A stretch of DNA of 5,697 nt from an uncultured Flammeovirgaceae bacterium (GTDB lineage Bacteria > Bacteroidota > Bacteroidia > Cytophagales > Cyclobacteriaceae). How positions within the stretch are numbered: the stretch's first letter is position 1; each line of letters begins with the position of its first letter. Below, one piece after another: positions 1-5,697 of the stretch. The notes below the pieces were generated by a model. That model had not been told where the DNA came from. It saw nothing but the letters and a program-made list of their open reading frames with translations, and made no database searches. Position numbers and translations under genes: made by a program. Where the stretch lies: contig CAMPJM010000290.1 of the NCBI GenBank assembly GCA_946886805.1, forward strand, positions 1 through 5,697, in the 5' to 3' direction.

Positions 1-575
1 GCATTTAAAATGGCTGATTTAATAATAGCACCTTCCTCAATAAAAATATTTTCCTCGCCATATACATGGGTATATTTATCATTAATGGGTGCGGAAGTTC
101 TTCCCTTGGTAATAATTTTAAAATCCTTATTTATTTCTTCCTTATTCAAAGCGAAAATGTCCCACAAATGTCGAACGATGGCAACATCAAAAGCGCATGA
201 TATAAGGTTGAAATGGGAATTAATTTGATCAGGATTTTTTTTAATCTCGGCTGCAGTATGAGCATTGCATTTACCGCCAATAAAAAGACCTTCATGCACT
301 AGCCCCTCACCAAAATTCAACTGTTTAATGGCCAAGACTAATTCTTCACTAGGACTCACAGCCCCATTTATGACGTAATTCTCTTCCGTAACTATAAGAG
401 GAAATTTATTCTGCAGGTAGGGTTCAGCAATATAAGAAGGGGATAATCCTAAGGCCAGCTTCCATTTTTCGGACAAAGTTAAAATACCAACTCTTATCTC
501 AGCAACCGGACGTGTAAAAGTAAATGGCAATAAGTTGTTGCGGATCTCAGCAGGCTCAAAAATGATTAAATTCAT
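1..575 (-). CDS. GlmU-like sugar nucleotidyltransferase (alternative bacteroidetal GlmU family), N-terminal part
   Basis: Reading the minus strand from the ATG at 575-573 gives 191 full codons with no stop before the left edge, so the gene is cut there. The protein starts MNLIIFEPAEIRNNLLPFTF and continues TRPVAEIRVGILTLSEKW. This opening is characteristic of the Bacteroidota proteins annotated as GlmU family or putative sugar nucleotidyltransferase. They lack the usual LAAGxGTRM loop of classical GlmU. The last visible residues (about 170-191, around VYGEENIFIEEGAIIKSAIL) look like the first turns of a left-handed beta-helix made of hexapeptide repeats, as in the acyltransferase half of GlmU. 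Family members are around 390 residues, so about half is visible. The expected role is cytoplasmic NDP-sugar formation, probably UDP-GlcNAc for peptidoglycan and LPS; the exact substrate is inferred from the family. The start is supported by the conserved N-terminus beginning at this Met. No Shine-Dalgarno sequence precedes it. Confidence 0.85.
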   Translation of the reverse strand, partial: MNLIIFEPAEIRNNLLPFTFTRPVAEIRVGILTLSEKWKLALGLSPSYIAEPYLQNKFPLIVTEENYVINGAVSPSEELVLAIKQLNFGEGLVHEGLFIGGKCNAHTAAEIKKNPDQINSHFNLISCAFDVAIVRHLWDIFALNKEEINKDFKIITKGRTSAPINDKYTHVYGEENIFIEEGAIIKSAILN

Positions 576-664
576 ACGCAAAACTAAAAAAGTAATTTAT
601 TCCCTGCTTATAAATCGAATAAAAATTTTATGACTGCTCTGCCTGTGAAAGTAGCAATTACAAT

Positions 665-975
665 TCAATCGTTTTCGGCGTAGTGAATGTATCTAACATA
701 TATTGAACCCAAAAATAGTGTCATAGCGTTTATCATGGCACCCAATAATGAAAAGCGGGCATAGCCGTGGGAGTATTTATCTGTGCTGCCTTTTTTTGAT
801 TTATTTTCAAATACCAACCTGCACCCAGAGAAATACTATCGGCAAAGTCATGTAGTGAATCTGCCAATATTGCTATACTTCCAGAAATCATACCGCCTAT
901 AAATTCCAGTACTGTAAAGGCCACGTTTAGGAAAAATGCTGTTCGGATGCTGTTTTCTTTCTCTTCATTCGCCAT
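665..975 (-). pseudogene. Cation diffusion facilitator (CzcD/ZitB-type) remnant, frameshifted and 3'-truncated
   Basis: From the ATG at 975 the first 62 residues match the start of CDF zinc/cadmium/cobalt exporters: a TM1 around residues 12-29 and a TM2 around 33-50. TM2 carries the HxxxD half-site (H42, D46) within ILADSLHDFADS. After NQKK the frame goes wrong and stops at 733-735 after 80 residues. Moving to the frame read as if one A were added to the A7 tract (791-797) restores the family sequence: GSTDKYSHGYARFSLLGAMI then NAMTLFLGSIYV. That frame ends at a TGA (665-667), giving only 103 residues. CDF proteins are near 300 residues, so TM4-TM6, the second metal half-site in TM5 and the cytoplasmic domain are all missing. 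Similarity stops near 695. The gene starts 9 bp after the SpoIIAA-like gene, so it was probably in one transcript with it. A functional transporter cannot come from this copy. Confidence 0.88.
790..798 (-). other. Frameshift site in the CDF remnant (A7 tract, A_AAA_AAG heptamer)
   Basis: On the minus strand the codons read CAA AAA AAG GCA. The in-frame heptamer A_AAA_AAG is the slippery sequence used by E. coli dnaX. A -1 slip here, or one extra A, moves reading to GGC AGC ACA and restores CDF similarity. I see no Shine-Dalgarno-like stimulator just upstream and no strong hairpin 5-10 nt downstream. The simplest reading is a one-base deletion in a homopolymer, either a real mutation or a sequencing error. 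Confidence 0.7.
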
Positions 976-984
976 CAGCCCCGG

Positions 985-1341
985 TTAACTTTTAATCCAG
1001 TTTTTCGCTTCTTTCTTCTTAGTGGTGTCGAAATATTTGACATCAGCGGACGTGAAAGGTTTCATTCCTTGGGTCATCCATTCCTCCCATTTCTTTTCGC
1101 CTACAATAGCCACCTTCTCAAAATCATTGGCATGGCTGACATCAAATTTTATGTCTTCCCATAAGGCTTTCGAATCCCACCCTTCAAAATCATCCAGCTC
1201 AAAATACCAGCGGATCTTTTGATGCTGGGTAATCAAGTTCTTTACAAGCGGTAATATCTTATCGTAATCAGCTTCGGTTAGCTTTTCGGTGGCTCTTGTA
1301 GCAATAATATTTCCTTGAGTTTGTTCCAGTATTTGTATCAT
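985..1341 (-). CDS. SpoIIAA-like protein (STAS/SEC14 domain family)
   Basis: A complete 118-residue protein from ATG 1341 to TAA 985-987. It has the hallmarks of the SpoIIAA-like family: a KIRWYFELDDFEGWDSKALW stretch in the middle, then WEDIKFDVSHANDFEKVAIV, and GEKKWEEWMTQGMKPFTSAD followed by VKYFDTTKKKEAKNWI near the C-terminus. Length is normal for the family and there is no signal peptide or membrane segment, so it should be cytosolic. The fold resembles STAS and SEC14/CRAL-TRIO lipid-binding domains; the biochemical role is not established. No phosphorylatable-serine anti-sigma system is visible nearby, so a sporulation-type function is not implied. It lies 9 bp before the broken CDF gene and downstream of an RND metal pump. 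This suggests, without proving, a link to metal export or to membrane state during metal stress. The start is preceded by an A/T-rich stretch (1342-1358) with no Shine-Dalgarno sequence. Confidence 0.85.
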   Translation of the reverse strand: MIQILEQTQGNIIATRATEKLTEADYDKILPLVKNLITQHQKIRWYFELDDFEGWDSKALWEDIKFDVSHANDFEKVAIVGEKKWEEWMTQGMKPFTSADVKYFDTTKKKEAKNWIKS

Positions 1342-1521
1342 AGTTTTTTATTATTTTAACACTCCAAAATGGTAGTTGTTTTCCCTGTTTATGGGTTAGG
1401 TCTTGTGAATTAGTGTATGTCCTGCATTATTGGAGAGAAGTTTCGTCGTTCCTACCCATGACACGTTGTTGGAGATGTTGGGAGAAGCTCTGCTTTACTA
1501 AACCATGTCCTGAAAGGATCT

Positions 1522-1568
1522 AGGATTGGTAAAGCACCCAGCCTAACTAAGAAAGCTTTACCAAACCT
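1522..1568. repeat. Hairpin with 10-bp perfect stem inside the repeat nest
   Basis: TTGGTAAAGC at 1526-1535 is the exact reverse complement of GCTTTACCAA at 1555-1564. Beyond one A-A mismatch, AGG at 1522-1524 pairs with CCT at 1566-1568. The loop is 19 nt. It uses part of the left arm of the larger inverted repeat, so the two folds are mutually exclusive. Confidence 0.65.
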
Positions 1569-1575
1569 TCTCCAT

Positions 1576-1600
1576 TTATTGCCTGATATTTGGGCAATAA
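1576..1600. repeat. Small hairpin, 8-bp perfect stem
   Basis: TTATTGCC at 1576-1583 is the exact reverse complement of GGCAATAA at 1593-1600, with a 9-nt loop. It lies in the middle of the larger inverted repeat. There is no T-run on either side typical of an intrinsic terminator, although a short TTTTAT follows at 1601-1606 on the plus strand. Confidence 0.55.
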
Positions 1601-1743
1601 TTTTATCAACTGTGCTTTATCAGGCTTTAGGTCCTTACAGGATGACATTGTTTGGCAAAGCAAGAACCACTGTCACTCACTCTCCATAAAGTGATGCCTT
1701 TCACATAGGGGATCCAATTTGGGGTGGTAAAATTTTGTAATCT

Positions 1744-2955
1744 TTAATGACTATGGCCGGCTTCACTTTTGTTCATTTCTGCAATTAAATAATAAGCGTT
1801 ATTCATGGCAAACAAAGCATTTGCAGGAATTTCATTCGGGAACTTTACGCCTACCCAATTATTGCTTGAAACGTTTGTTATAACCTCCACAGGAGTAAAC
1901 ATCCAATTTTCATCTTCCCCTTCTATTTCTTTTTCTGCCACAAAAGCAAAATGCCTGTCTCCAACACGTGTAATCGCCTCTTCAGGCAAAGCATAAGTCT
2001 GTGTGCTATCTGTCAATACTTCACCCTTAATATACATTCCCGGAATTAGCTTTCCGGTCTTGTTTTCAATTTCGGCATGTACATGTACCGCCTTTGGATC
2101 TTGCTCGAATTTTTTTCCGACTGAATATATTTCAGCAAATAACTCCCTATCAGGTAAAGTTTCTACTTTGAACCTTACTCTTTGGCCTTCTTTTATCCGA
2201 TATACATCCTTTTCAAACACCATCAGATCGGCATGAATATGATGCGTATTGATAATTTCGAACAAAACATTTTCGGGCGCTACGTATTGCCCTATTTTTA
2301 CTTCTACCTTCACTATTGAGCCATCAATCGGACTCACAACGGGAACTTGATTATAAAAATTGCCCTCCTGAAGACGTGATGGATTCATCCCAAACTGCCA
2401 CAGCTGAGACTCATAGCTTTTGACCATTCCTCTGGTGGATTGATAATCTGCTTTTGCTTGTTGAAATGATTTTCCTGAGCCCACTTCTTCTTCGTACAGC
2501 CTTTTTTGCCGTTGATAATCCTGCTCCAGAAATTGCAAGGAATTATAAGCTTCCAGATAATCGCCCTGCAATTTGGTTAGGTTGGGGTGTGTGAGGTAAG
2601 CCAATATCTGACCTTTTTGCACCTCTTCTCCTTCAATCACTTTTATGGCGGCAATATTGGCACCGATAATGGCCGTAACTGTAGCCTCATTTTGAGGCGG
2701 TACCTCTAAATGACCGTTAGCCTGGACCACCGAACTCAGGTTCTTTAATGGAACAGTGCCTACTTCCATATTGAGGGCTTCAAATTGCGCTGCAGAAAAA
2801 TGGACATTTTCTCCTTCACCCTCATGCCCGGTATGCGCGGATTCTTCTTCGTGGCCATGTTCATCATCTTCATGCATTTCTTTTTTTGCTTCACAGCCCG
2901 CTAATAAACCGAGGATTGCAAAAAAGCTTAATACTCTAAAAATATATAGGTTCAT
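1744..2955 (-). CDS. Heavy-metal RND efflux periplasmic adaptor, lipoprotein (CusB/CzcB type, HlyD family)
   Basis: A complete 403-residue adaptor linking the RND pump to the outer-membrane channel in the periplasm. Residues 1-20 are a lipoprotein signal ending in LLAG with lipidated C21. Next comes an acidic, His-rich tail: six His between residues 28 and 52, starting HEDDEHGH. The membrane-fusion protein fold follows: first half of the lipoyl-like domain around 85-122 (VIEGEEVQKGQILAYLTHPN), an alpha-hairpin about 124-190, second lipoyl half around 205-235 (VVSPIDGSIVKVEVKIGQYV), beta-barrel about 240-315 (ending IPGMYIKGEV), then a membrane-proximal domain. The C-terminus is GHSH. The His/Asp/Glu-rich tail without a Met cluster hints at Zn/Co/Ni/Cd more than Cu(I)/Ag(I), but this is inference. 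The gene starts 12 bp after the pump-channel gene, so the two are co-transcribed; the spacer is A-rich with no Shine-Dalgarno sequence. The order pump-channel then adaptor differs from the czcCBA order. Confidence 0.93.
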   Translation of the reverse strand: MNLYIFRVLSFFAILGLLAGCEAKKEMHEDDEHGHEEESAHTGHEGEGENVHFSAAQFEALNMEVGTVPLKNLSSVVQANGHLEVPPQNEATVTAIIGANIAAIKVIEGEEVQKGQILAYLTHPNLTKLQGDYLEAYNSLQFLEQDYQRQKRLYEEEVGSGKSFQQAKADYQSTRGMVKSYESQLWQFGMNPSRLQEGNFYNQVPVVSPIDGSIVKVEVKIGQYVAPENVLFEIINTHHIHADLMVFEKDVYRIKEGQRVRFKVETLPDRELFAEIYSVGKKFEQDPKAVHVHAEIENKTGKLIPGMYIKGEVLTDSTQTYALPEEAITRVGDRHFAFVAEKEIEGEDENWMFTPVEVITNVSSNNWVGVKFPNEIPANALFAMNNAYYLIAEMNKSEAGHSH

Positions 2956-2967
2956 TTTGATTTTTAT

Positions 2968-5697
2968 TTACTTATTATATGGATTTATAAAGTATTCCAA
3001 TTGAAATTTTAACGTCAGGTAATGAGACAATGCTTCCTGCGCTTTTTCTTCTATTGCTACTGCTTCCTTTAAGTTTTGGATAAAAGATACATAATCGATA
3101 GCACCTTCTTTATAGGCAAAGGTGGCTCCTTTTCGCAGTTCACGTGCCAGTGGCAAAGCTTCCTCTTTATAAAAGTACCACGATGCCAGCCATTTTTGGT
3201 ATTGTTGGCGCAGTGACTGATAATCAGCTTGAACTTCAAACGCTGTTTGCAAATATTCCTGTTCTGCTATCTGGTTCTCAATTTCGGCAGCTTGAATTCG
3301 GCCCTGTTGGGGTAGAAAGAACAAAGGAAGGGAAACTCCCACTTGGAACTGGTAAAAGCCAGACTCACCCAGGACTTCCTGTACCCCATATTGCGCATTT
3401 ATTTTAGGGAGCAATTCTGCTACTCTGGCACCCTTTTCTGCACCTGCAACTTCCATTCTTTGGCTTGCTATTTCTAAGAGTGGATGATTGCCAAGGGAGT
3501 CCTCCAGGAGAATTGGCTGAATCCAGTCTTCTTCTTCTGAAAAGCGAACAGTAAATAAGGTATCGCTTACCATCCAAAGGTTTAATTTGGTTAATGCTTC
3601 TGTATATTCATATTCGGCCTGCTCTTTTTGCAGCGTTATTTGCTTTACCTGGTTGGCAGCAGCGAGAAAGGCAAGTCGAGAAGTTTCCTCTACTTCATAT
3701 CTGATTTGTGCCGCCCGTTGAAACTCCTGGTACACTGAATCCAGCTGCCTGTACAGTTCCAGGTTTTTTCTTTTAACATAGGCACCCGCATAAGCCGATT
3801 TTACTTGTAGCCGGACTTCAAGCTCATTCAAATCCAAAGCTGCTTCAGCTAAAGATATTTTTTGATTTTGTAATTTAAGTGTGGGGCTTATTCCAAAGAC
3901 ATCAATATTTTGCTGTTGCACGCCAATAGTAGTATAAATTCCTTCGCCCTTACTATCTATTTCCTCCCCACCGGTATAAATTTGCGTATTGCCCAGATCC
4001 CAGGCTGTTTTTTTCAAAACTTTTTGTTGTTCAATTTTTAGCTTGGCAGTTTGTATTTTGGGATAGTTTTCCATCGCCCTGCCAATTGCTTCCTCCATTG
4101 AAATGGCAGGCAGATTTTGCTTTGACTGAGCTGCTAATGGCGGAGAAATAAAAACGCTTAGCCCTAATACCAGAACCATTGCAGTTGCGGCTTTTCCGAA
4201 GGTTGGCCTGATAGATCTTGTTTCCACCCATTGGTACAAAACCGGTAAAACAAACAGCGTCAGCAGTGTTGAGGTAATCATTCCCCCAATCACAACGGTT
4301 GCCAAAGGCTGCTGAACTTCTGCACCTGCCGAAGTAGATAAGGCCATAGGTAAAAACCCAAAAATATCTGTGAGGGCAGTTAGCATAATAGGTCTTATTC
4401 TTCTTCTTGCTCCTAATCTTATTCTTTCCCTTACATCTGTTACCCCTTCTTCTTTAAGTTCGTTCCAACCGCTTATCAGCACCAGCCCATTCAATACCGC
4501 TACCCCAAAAAGCACAATAAATCCCACTCCGGCAGAGATACTAAAAGGCATATCCCTGATCCAGAGCGCAAAAATTCCCCCGATGGCCGCTAAAGGAATG
4601 GCTATGTAAATCATGGTAGTTTGTTTAAATGAACGCAATGCAAAAAATATCAAAATGAAGATCAGCGCCAATGCCAGCGGAACCACCACCTGAAGTCTGT
4701 TGCTCGCTCTTTCCAGGTTTTCAAAGGCTCCACCGTACCGGATATAATATCCCGCAGGTAAATCTAATTCGGCTTTTAATTTTTGTTGGATTTCCTCAAC
4801 CAAGGATTCGGTGTCCCGCCCCCGTACATTTATCCCCACATAAGTTCTGCGGTTGGTATTGTCGCGGCTGATCTGCATCGGGCCGAATTCATAGCTGATG
4901 TTAGCTACCTCTTTTAAAGGGATCTGAGCCCCATTCGGTGTATTGATGTAGAGGTTTTTAATGTCGTCTATATTAGTTCGATATGCTGAATCAAGACGCA
5001 CCACCAAATCAAACCTCCTTTCCCCTTCAAATATGACTCCTGCTTTACCTCCAGCAAATGCAGTTTCAATTACCCTGTTGATATCATTAACATTCAATCC
5101 GTACTGCGCCAGTTCATCCCGTTCGTAATGAATAGTCATTTGCGGCATGCCGGTGGTTGCTTCCACTTTCATGTCGCCAACTCCTTCCACCGTTGAGATA
5201 ATCTCACCCATTTCCGCTGCTTTATCTGCCAAAACTTGCAGATCTTCTCCGTAAAGTTTAACGGCAATATCTTCCCGAACCCCTGAAATAAGCTCATTGA
5301 ACCTCATTTCTATGGGTTGAGTAAACTCATACGTTACACCGGGAATGATGCTCAACTTCTCCTTCATCTTAGAAATCAGCTCTTCTTTTGACTCGGCAGA
5401 CACCCACTCTTCTTTAGACTTTAGTATTACAAAACAATCGCCTATATCCATAGGCATAGGATCTGTGGGGACATCGGCGACGCCAAAACGGGTCATGGCA
5501 TGTTCCACTTCCGGAAAGTTTGCCAATAGTATTTGCTCTATTTGGGTGGAAGTTTTTATGCCTTCCGATAAAGAACTGCCCGGTTTCAAAATAACGTGGA
5601 AAGCTATATCACCCTCATCCAGTTGAGGGATAAACTCACCTCCCATGCGGGTAAAAGTGAAAATAGCAAGGGCAAAAAGCACTATAGATAAGATTAT
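2968..5697 (-). CDS. CusA/CzcA-family heavy-metal RND pump fused to a TolC/CzcC-type outer-membrane factor, N-terminus outside window
   Basis: The frame is open to the right edge, giving 909 visible residues; about 500-550 N-terminal residues are probably missing. Counting from the edge, residues 1-18 are the end of a membrane segment (TM7). Residues 19-330 are the second periplasmic porter region with family motifs: FIPQLDEGD, PTDPMPMDIGD (77-87), VEATTGMPQMTI and GGKAGVIFEGERRFDLVVRL. TM8-TM12 span about 336-487, including GFIVLFGVAVLNG (392-404) and LGARRRIRPIMLTALTDIFG. The proton-relay residues of TM4 lie outside the window. After TM12 the chain passes through a signal-peptide-like segment (494-523) into an outer-membrane efflux protein domain (about 526-909), with long helical stretches at 615-700 and 795-890. 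The protein drives metal ions outward using the proton gradient, and trimeric pump and channel fit a one-to-one fusion. Such fusions of about 1,450 residues are known in Bacteroidota. No Met start exists in view, and the GTG at 5682 lies inside a membrane segment. Metal specificity is not settled. Confidence 0.93.
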   Translation of the reverse strand: MILSIVLFALAIFTFTRMGGEFIPQLDEGDIAFHVILKPGSSLSEGIKTSTQIEQILLANFPEVEHAMTRFGVADVPTDPMPMDIGDCFVILKSKEEWVSAESKEELISKMKEKLSIIPGVTYEFTQPIEMRFNELISGVREDIAVKLYGEDLQVLADKAAEMGEIISTVEGVGDMKVEATTGMPQMTIHYERDELAQYGLNVNDINRVIETAFAGGKAGVIFEGERRFDLVVRLDSAYRTNIDDIKNLYINTPNGAQIPLKEVANISYEFGPMQISRDNTNRRTYVGINVRGRDTESLVEEIQQKLKAELDLPAGYYIRYGGAFENLERASNRLQVVVPLALALIFILIFFALRSFKQTTMIYIAIPLAAIGGIFALWIRDMPFSISAGVGFIVLFGVAVLNGLVLISGWNELKEEGVTDVRERIRLGARRRIRPIMLTALTDIFGFLPMALSTSAGAEVQQPLATVVIGGMITSTLLTLFVLPVLYQWVETRSIRPTFGKAATAMVLVLGLSVFISPPLAAQSKQNLPAISMEEAIGRAMENYPKIQTAKLKIEQQKVLKKTAWDLGNTQIYTGGEEIDSKGEGIYTTIGVQQQNIDVFGISPTLKLQNQKISLAEAALDLNELEVRLQVKSAYAGAYVKRKNLELYRQLDSVYQEFQRAAQIRYEVEETSRLAFLAAANQVKQITLQKEQAEYEYTEALTKLNLWMVSDTLFTVRFSEEEDWIQPILLEDSLGNHPLLEIASQRMEVAGAEKGARVAELLPKINAQYGVQEVLGESGFYQFQVGVSLPLFFLPQQGRIQAAEIENQIAEQEYLQTAFEVQADYQSLRQQYQKWLASWYFYKEEALPLARELRKGATFAYKEGAIDYVSFIQNLKEAVAIEEKAQEALSHYLTLKFQLEYFINPYNK
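4129..4218 (-). other. Signal-peptide-like segment at the pump-channel fusion joint
   Basis: Between TM12 of the pump and the channel domain lies a basic stretch (RSIRPTFGK), a hydrophobic core (AATAMVLVLGLSVFI) and SPPLAAQ. This is the layout of a Sec signal peptide, with a plausible signal peptidase I cut between Ala and Gln; a Gln at +1 is common in Bacteroidota. RND pumps end in the cytoplasm, so this segment is needed to carry the channel domain across the inner membrane, either as a thirteenth membrane anchor or as a cleaved internal signal. Cleavage is inferred. Confidence 0.65.

Larger units (their letters stand above)
1491..1662. repeat. Long imperfect inverted repeat (arms 1491-1537 and 1613-1662)
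   Basis: The left arm 1491-1537 pairs with the right arm 1613-1662. The outer 19 positions match at 16 (TGCTTTACTAAACCATGTC against the reverse complement TGCTTTGCCAAACAATGTC). A 3-nt gap follows, then 11 of 13 positions match, and after a poorly matching stretch the innermost 8 (TAAAGCAC) match exactly. The 75-nt middle has its own hairpin at 1576-1600. The arrangement suggests two divergent copies of a roughly 50-bp repeat unit in opposite orientation, which as RNA would fold into one long rod. It could be a MITE-like remnant, a dispersed intergenic repeat, or a structured untranslated region; the sequence alone does not decide. Confidence 0.65.
1342..1743. other. 402-bp non-coding gap with nested repeats
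   Basis: This is the gap between the adaptor stop and the SpoIIAA-like start. I find no convincing protein in either direction and no match to a known RNA. It holds the large imperfect inverted repeat at 1491-1662, the smaller hairpins inside it, and another inverted repeat with arms at 1391-1400 and 1451-1459 (one bulged base). No hairpin is followed by a T-run on the minus strand, so no intrinsic terminator could be called. The gap is large enough to separate the pump operon from the SpoIIAA-like/CDF pair, which probably has its own promoter near 1342-1400. I could not identify a clean bacteroidetal -33/-7 pair (TTTG and TAnnTTTG) there. Confidence 0.6.

Noticed and set aside
10..228. Plus-strand open frames here and opposite the adaptor and RND genes (for example 1805-1996, 3144-3407, 4671-4871, 5345-5626)
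   Set aside because: They lie antisense to clearly recognisable minus-strand proteins and their translations resemble no protein family.
579..586. TAnnTTTG-type -7 promoter box (minus strand TAGTTTTG) before the GlmU-like gene
   Set aside because: It ends 3 nt before the ATG, would imply a leaderless message, and has no TTG/TTTG element at the expected distance upstream.
1395..1548. Integron attC-like core sites (GTTAGGT at 1395-1401 and GCCTAAC at 1541-1547)
   Set aside because: The two cores are in the wrong order for a single attC site, no integrase or cassette genes are present, and 7-nt degenerate matches are expected by chance.
1342..1743. Intrinsic terminator after the adaptor gene
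   Set aside because: Hairpins exist but none has a GC-rich stem followed by a T-run in the minus-strand direction.
5680..5697. GTG at 5682 as the start of the RND protein
   Set aside because: It lies in the middle of a hydrophobic membrane segment, the frame stays open to the window edge, and the N-terminal half of the RND fold is absent, so the gene simply continues outside.
1..5697. CRISPR array, tRNA, rRNA, transposase or phage genes
   Set aside because: No regularly spaced identical repeats, cloverleaf-like sequences or recognisable mobile-element proteins were seen anywhere in the window.

Overview
This window looks like a chromosomal piece from a member of the Bacteroidota, most likely a Cytophagales-type marine or environmental bacterium. 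Four things point there: an alternative-type GlmU-like nucleotidyltransferase, an RND metal pump fused to its own outer-membrane channel, AT-rich start regions without Shine-Dalgarno sequences, and moderately AT-rich DNA. The phylum call is fairly safe; anything finer is a guess. All recognised genes lie on the minus strand, so the biological order runs from right to left.

Layout in the direction of transcription: (1) 5697-2968, the C-terminal two thirds of a CusA/CzcA-family heavy-metal RND pump continuing into a TolC/CzcC-type outer-membrane factor in one reading frame, with its 5' part beyond the right edge; (2) 2955-1744, its lipoprotein periplasmic adaptor (CusB/CzcB type) with a His/Asp/Glu-rich N-terminus; (3) 1743-1342, a 402-bp non-coding gap with an unusual nest of inverted and direct repeats; (4) 1341-985, a small SpoIIAA-like (STAS/SEC14) protein; (5) 975-665, a broken cation diffusion facilitator (CDF) gene, frameshifted in an A7 tract and lacking about two thirds of its length; (6) 575-1, the N-terminal half of a GlmU-like sugar nucleotidyltransferase running off the left edge.

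Genes 1 and 2 should form a complete tripartite efflux system exporting divalent metals (Zn, Co, Cd or Ni) or Cu/Ag from periplasm or cytoplasm to the outside; pump and channel come as one polypeptide. The SpoIIAA-like gene and CDF remnant lie 9 bp apart and were probably co-transcribed, and an intact CDF would have supplied cytoplasm-to-periplasm metal export feeding the RND pump. That cytoplasmic arm is dead here, at least from this copy. The GlmU-like gene belongs to cell-envelope sugar metabolism and is probably an unrelated neighbour.

I see no wholly new system. The points most worth a second look are the frameshifted and truncated CDF gene (with a dnaX-like slippery heptamer at the break), the repeat nest at 1491-1662, and the signal-peptide-like segment kept at the pump-channel fusion joint.
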